NCBI GenBank assembly: GCA_903930195.1 | Contig: CAIYXH010000142.1 | Coordinates: 1-7,133, forward strand | DNA from: an uncultured Actinomycetes bacterium | GTDB lineage: Bacteria; Actinomycetota; Thermoleophilia; Gaiellales; Gaiellaceae | DNA: 7,133 nucleotides | Direction: 5' to 3' | Shown: one piece after another, positions 5,361 through 7,133 of the stretch | Position numbering within the stretch: the first letter of the stretch is position 1 | Layout of the letters: each line of letters starts with the position of its first letter | Translations under genes and position numbers: made by a program | The notes under the pieces: generated by a model | Database searches by the model: none | What the model was told of the DNA's origin: nothing | Seen by the model: the letters and a program-made list of their open reading frames with translations, nothing else

Positions 5361-5389
5361 ACCCTACTGTCGCCGCCGGGTGCCGTCCC
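5361..5389 (-). promoter_or_regulatory. Tentative promoter of the lipoprotein pair
   Basis: On the minus strand GGGACG (5384-5389) as -35 and TAGGGT (5361-5366) as -10 are separated by 17 nt, which would give a leader of about 28 nt containing the ribosome-binding site. The -35 matches consensus at only three positions. A better -35-like TTGACG (minus strand, 5356-5361) has no -10 at proper distance. The intergenic space is only 87 bp and divergent, so a promoter must lie near here, but the exact elements are uncertain. Confidence 0.3.
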
Positions 5390-5401
5390 GAGGGAGCGGG
5401 C

Positions 5402-5407
5402 TACACT
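5402..5407 (+). promoter_or_regulatory. -10 element of deoC, placed for leaderless transcription
   Basis: TACACT matches TATAAT at four positions and is followed by exactly 6 nt before the deoC GTG at 5414. That is the spacing expected if the transcript begins at the start codon, the arrangement common in actinobacteria. The only purine-rich stretch upstream, AGGGAG at 5391-5396, is too far (17 nt) to act as a normal ribosome-binding site. The -35 is weak (GTGCCG at 5380-5385, 16-nt spacer). Confidence 0.45.
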
Positions 5408-5413
5408 CGCGGC

Positions 5414-6352
5414 GTGGCGCAGGCGTCGACCCTTCCTGCCGGCTTCGAGCTGCCGCTCGAGCGGCGCCTTCCGCGCGTCGGCGCAGTCGACCAGGTCGGC
5501 GTCGAGGCACGCGCGGCCGAGCTCGCGAAGCGGAGCATCAAGCGCGAGGCGAAGCTCTGGGCGCTCGAGCTCGCGCTCCGCTGCTGCGACCTGACGACGC
5601 TCGAGGGCGCCGACACGCCCGGCAAGGTCGCGGCGCTCTGTTCCAAGGGCATCCGCCCCGATCCGACGGATCCGTCGATCCCGTCGGTGGCGGCGATCTG
5701 CGTCTACCCGAGCCTCGTCGCGACGGCGAAGGCGCGGCTCGACGGCTCCGGCGTCAAGATCGCCTCCGTCGCGACCGCATTCCCGTCCGGCCAGAGCTCG
5801 CTCGAGGTGAAGCTGCGCGAGGTCGCGGAGGCGGTCGCCGCGGGCGCCGACGAGATCGACATGGTGATCGACCGTGGCGCCTTCCTCTCCGGCCGCTACG
5901 CCCAGGTCTACGACGAGATCCGCCGCGTCAAGGAGGCGTCTGGGCAGGCCCACCTCAAGGTGATCCTGGAGGTGGCGGAGCTCGGCACGTACGACAACGT
6001 CCGCCGCGCCTCGCTGCTCGCGATGGCCGCCGACGCCGACTTCATCAAGACCTCCACCGGCAAGCTTCCGGGCGCCGCGACGCTGCCGGTGCAGCTCGTG
6101 ATGCTCGAGGCGATCCGCGACGTCTACGAGGACACCGGCCGCCGCGTCGGGATGAAGCCTGCAGGCGGCATCCGCAGCGCGAAGAACGCGATCCAGTACC
6201 TCGTCCAGGTGCACGAGACGCTCGGGCCCGCCTGGCTCACGCCCGACCTCTACCGCCTCGGTGCCTCGTCGCTCGTCAACGACATCCTGATGCAGCTGCG
6301 CAAGGAGAAGACGGGCGCCTACCAGTCGAAGGACTACTTCACCAATGACTGA
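5414..6352 (+). CDS. deoC: Deoxyribose-phosphate aldolase (DERA)
   Basis: Class I aldolase splitting 2-deoxy-D-ribose 5-phosphate into glyceraldehyde 3-phosphate and acetaldehyde, the last step of deoxynucleoside catabolism in the cytoplasm. It is a TIM-barrel protein of 312 residues, with an N-terminal extension of about 50 residues relative to short bacterial DeoC. It resembles the human-type DERA: DLTTLEG (59-65), ICVYP (95-99), FPSGQ (123-127), GADEIDMVID (144-153) with D146 in the proton-relay position, the Schiff-base lysine K212 in KTSTGK (212-217), and the second lysine K248 in GMKPAGGIRS (246-255). All catalytic positions I can align are intact. The GTG at 5414 is the only start giving the full homologous N-terminus and coincides with the predicted transcript start. 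The stop overlaps the following aldehyde dehydrogenase by 8 nt, implying one operon in which the acetaldehyde product is probably oxidised. Confidence 0.95.
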   Translation: MAQASTLPAGFELPLERRLPRVGAVDQVGVEARAAELAKRSIKREAKLWALELALRCCDLTTLEGADTPGKVAALCSKGIRPDPTDPSIPSVAAICVYPSLVATAKARLDGSGVKIASVATAFPSGQSSLEVKLREVAEAVAAGADEIDMVIDRGAFLSGRYAQVYDEIRRVKEASGQAHLKVILEVAELGTYDNVRRASLLAMAADADFIKTSTGKLPGAATLPVQLVMLEAIRDVYEDTGRRVGMKPAGGIRSAKNAIQYLVQVHETLGPAWLTPDLYRLGASSLVNDILMQLRKEKTGAYQSKDYFTND

Positions 6353-7133
6353 GAGCATCGACCGCACCTCAGCCGTGCCCGCGGACTGGACGTATGCGCC
6401 TGCGCCCGAGTCGCGCGACGTCGTCTCGCTGCGCGAGCGCTACGGCCTCTTCATCGGCGGGGAGTGGGTCGCGCCGGCCGAGGGCGAGACCTTCACCACG
6501 ATCTCCCCGCGCGACGAGGAGCCGCTCGCCGAGATTGCGCAGGCGGGGCCGGAGGACGTCGAGGCCGCCGTTGCGGCTGCGCGGGCGGCGTTCGGCCCGT
6601 GGTCGGCGCTGCCCGGCTCCGAGCGCGCGAAGTACCTCTTCCGGATCGCGCGGATCCTGCAGGAGCGCGCCCGCGAGCTGGCGGTGCTCGAGTCGCTCAA
6701 CGGCGGCAAGCCGATCAAGGAATCGCGCGACGTCGACCTGCCGCTCGCAGCCGCGCACTTCTTCTACTACGCGGGCTGGGCCGACAAGCTCGAGTACGCC
6801 TTCCCGAACCGCACGGCGCGGCCGCTCGGGGTGGCCGGGCAGATCATCCCCTGGAACTTCCCGTTGCTGATGCTCGCCTGGAAGCTTGCACCGGCCCTCG
6901 CCGCGGGCAACACGGTCGTGCTGAAGCCGGCCGAGACGACGCCGCTCACCGCGCTCGTCTTCTGCGACGTGCTCCGGCAGGCGGGGCTTCCGGCCGGCGT
7001 CGTGAACATCGTCACGGGCGACGGCCGCGCGGGTGCTGCGCTCGTCGACGCGCCGGTCGACAAGATCGCGTTCACCGGCTCGACCGAGGTGGGCAAGGCG
7101 ATCCAGCGCCGGCTCGCCGGGACGGGAAAGAAG
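6345..7133 (+). CDS. NAD(P)-dependent aldehyde dehydrogenase (3' end beyond window)
   Basis: The first 263 residues of an aldehyde dehydrogenase superfamily protein, about half of the usual 480-510. The frame is open to the last base. After a leader of about 32 residues comes the typical GLFIGGEWV (34-42). PWNFPLLML (169-177) contains the conserved Asn N171, LKPAE (193-197) contains the cofactor-binding K194, and FTGSTEVG (243-250) is the Rossmann-type cofactor motif. The catalytic Glu and Cys lie in the missing part, so activity cannot be confirmed. The ATG at 6345 overlaps the deoC stop by 8 nt, with AAGGA (6329-6333) upstream as a possible ribosome-binding site. Context suggests it oxidises the acetaldehyde released by DeoC, but ALDH substrates cannot be read from these motifs; a betaine- or other aldehyde dehydrogenase is possible. 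Confidence 0.94.
   Translation, partial: MTESIDRTSAVPADWTYAPAPESRDVVSLRERYGLFIGGEWVAPAEGETFTTISPRDEEPLAEIAQAGPEDVEAAVAAARAAFGPWSALPGSERAKYLFRIARILQERARELAVLESLNGGKPIKESRDVDLPLAAAHFFYYAGWADKLEYAFPNRTARPLGVAGQIIPWNFPLLMLAWKLAPALAAGNTVVLKPAETTPLTALVFCDVLRQAGLPAGVVNIVTGDGRAGAALVDAPVDKIAFTGSTEVGKAIQRRLAGTGKK

Overview
This window comes from a high-GC bacterium, most likely an actinobacterium; Thermoleophilia is a low-confidence guess. The grounds are strong G/C preference at third codon positions, GTG starts, short ATGA/GTGA gene overlaps, a candidate leaderless promoter of the TANNNT-6 nt-GTG type, Gly-rich lipoproteins and a DERA of the longer human-like type. Nothing in the window looks like a CRISPR array, tRNA, rRNA or transposase gene.

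Region 1 (1-2292, + strand) is a compact housekeeping operon: ybeY (rRNA-processing RNase, 5' end outside the window), a fused undecaprenol kinase/PAP2 phosphatase, cdd (cytidine deaminase) and era (ribosome-assembly GTPase). The order ybeY-dgkA-cdd-era matches the classical Gram-positive cluster. The usual next gene, recO, is absent. The run ends in two strong back-to-back hairpins at 2272-2335, the first of which contains the era stop codon.

Region 2 (2336-4381, + strand) is an efflux cassette: a DHA2-type (14-TM, EmrB/QacA-like) MFS transporter followed 11 nt later by a short TetR regulator. A 22-bp imperfect palindrome at 2389-2410, between the hairpins and the transporter start, is a plausible TetR operator, which would make the pair self-regulated.

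Region 3 (4371-5326, - strand) holds two tandem paralogous lipoproteins of unknown function. They are clearly a duplication and still share a 27-bp exact DNA repeat. The downstream copy overlaps the 3' end of the tetR gene by 11 bp, tail to tail.

Region 4 (5327-7133) starts with an 87-bp divergent promoter region. It leads into deoC (deoxyribose-5-phosphate aldolase, probably leaderless) and an overlapping aldehyde dehydrogenase cut off by the window end. DeoC releases acetaldehyde, so the ALDH is a natural partner for oxidising it. cdd in region 1 acts earlier in deoxynucleoside salvage but belongs to another transcription unit.

I see no clearly new multi-gene system. The items most worth a second look are the kinase-phosphatase fusion, the double hairpin after era, the duplicated lipoproteins, the candidate TetR operator and the candidate leaderless deoC-ALDH unit.
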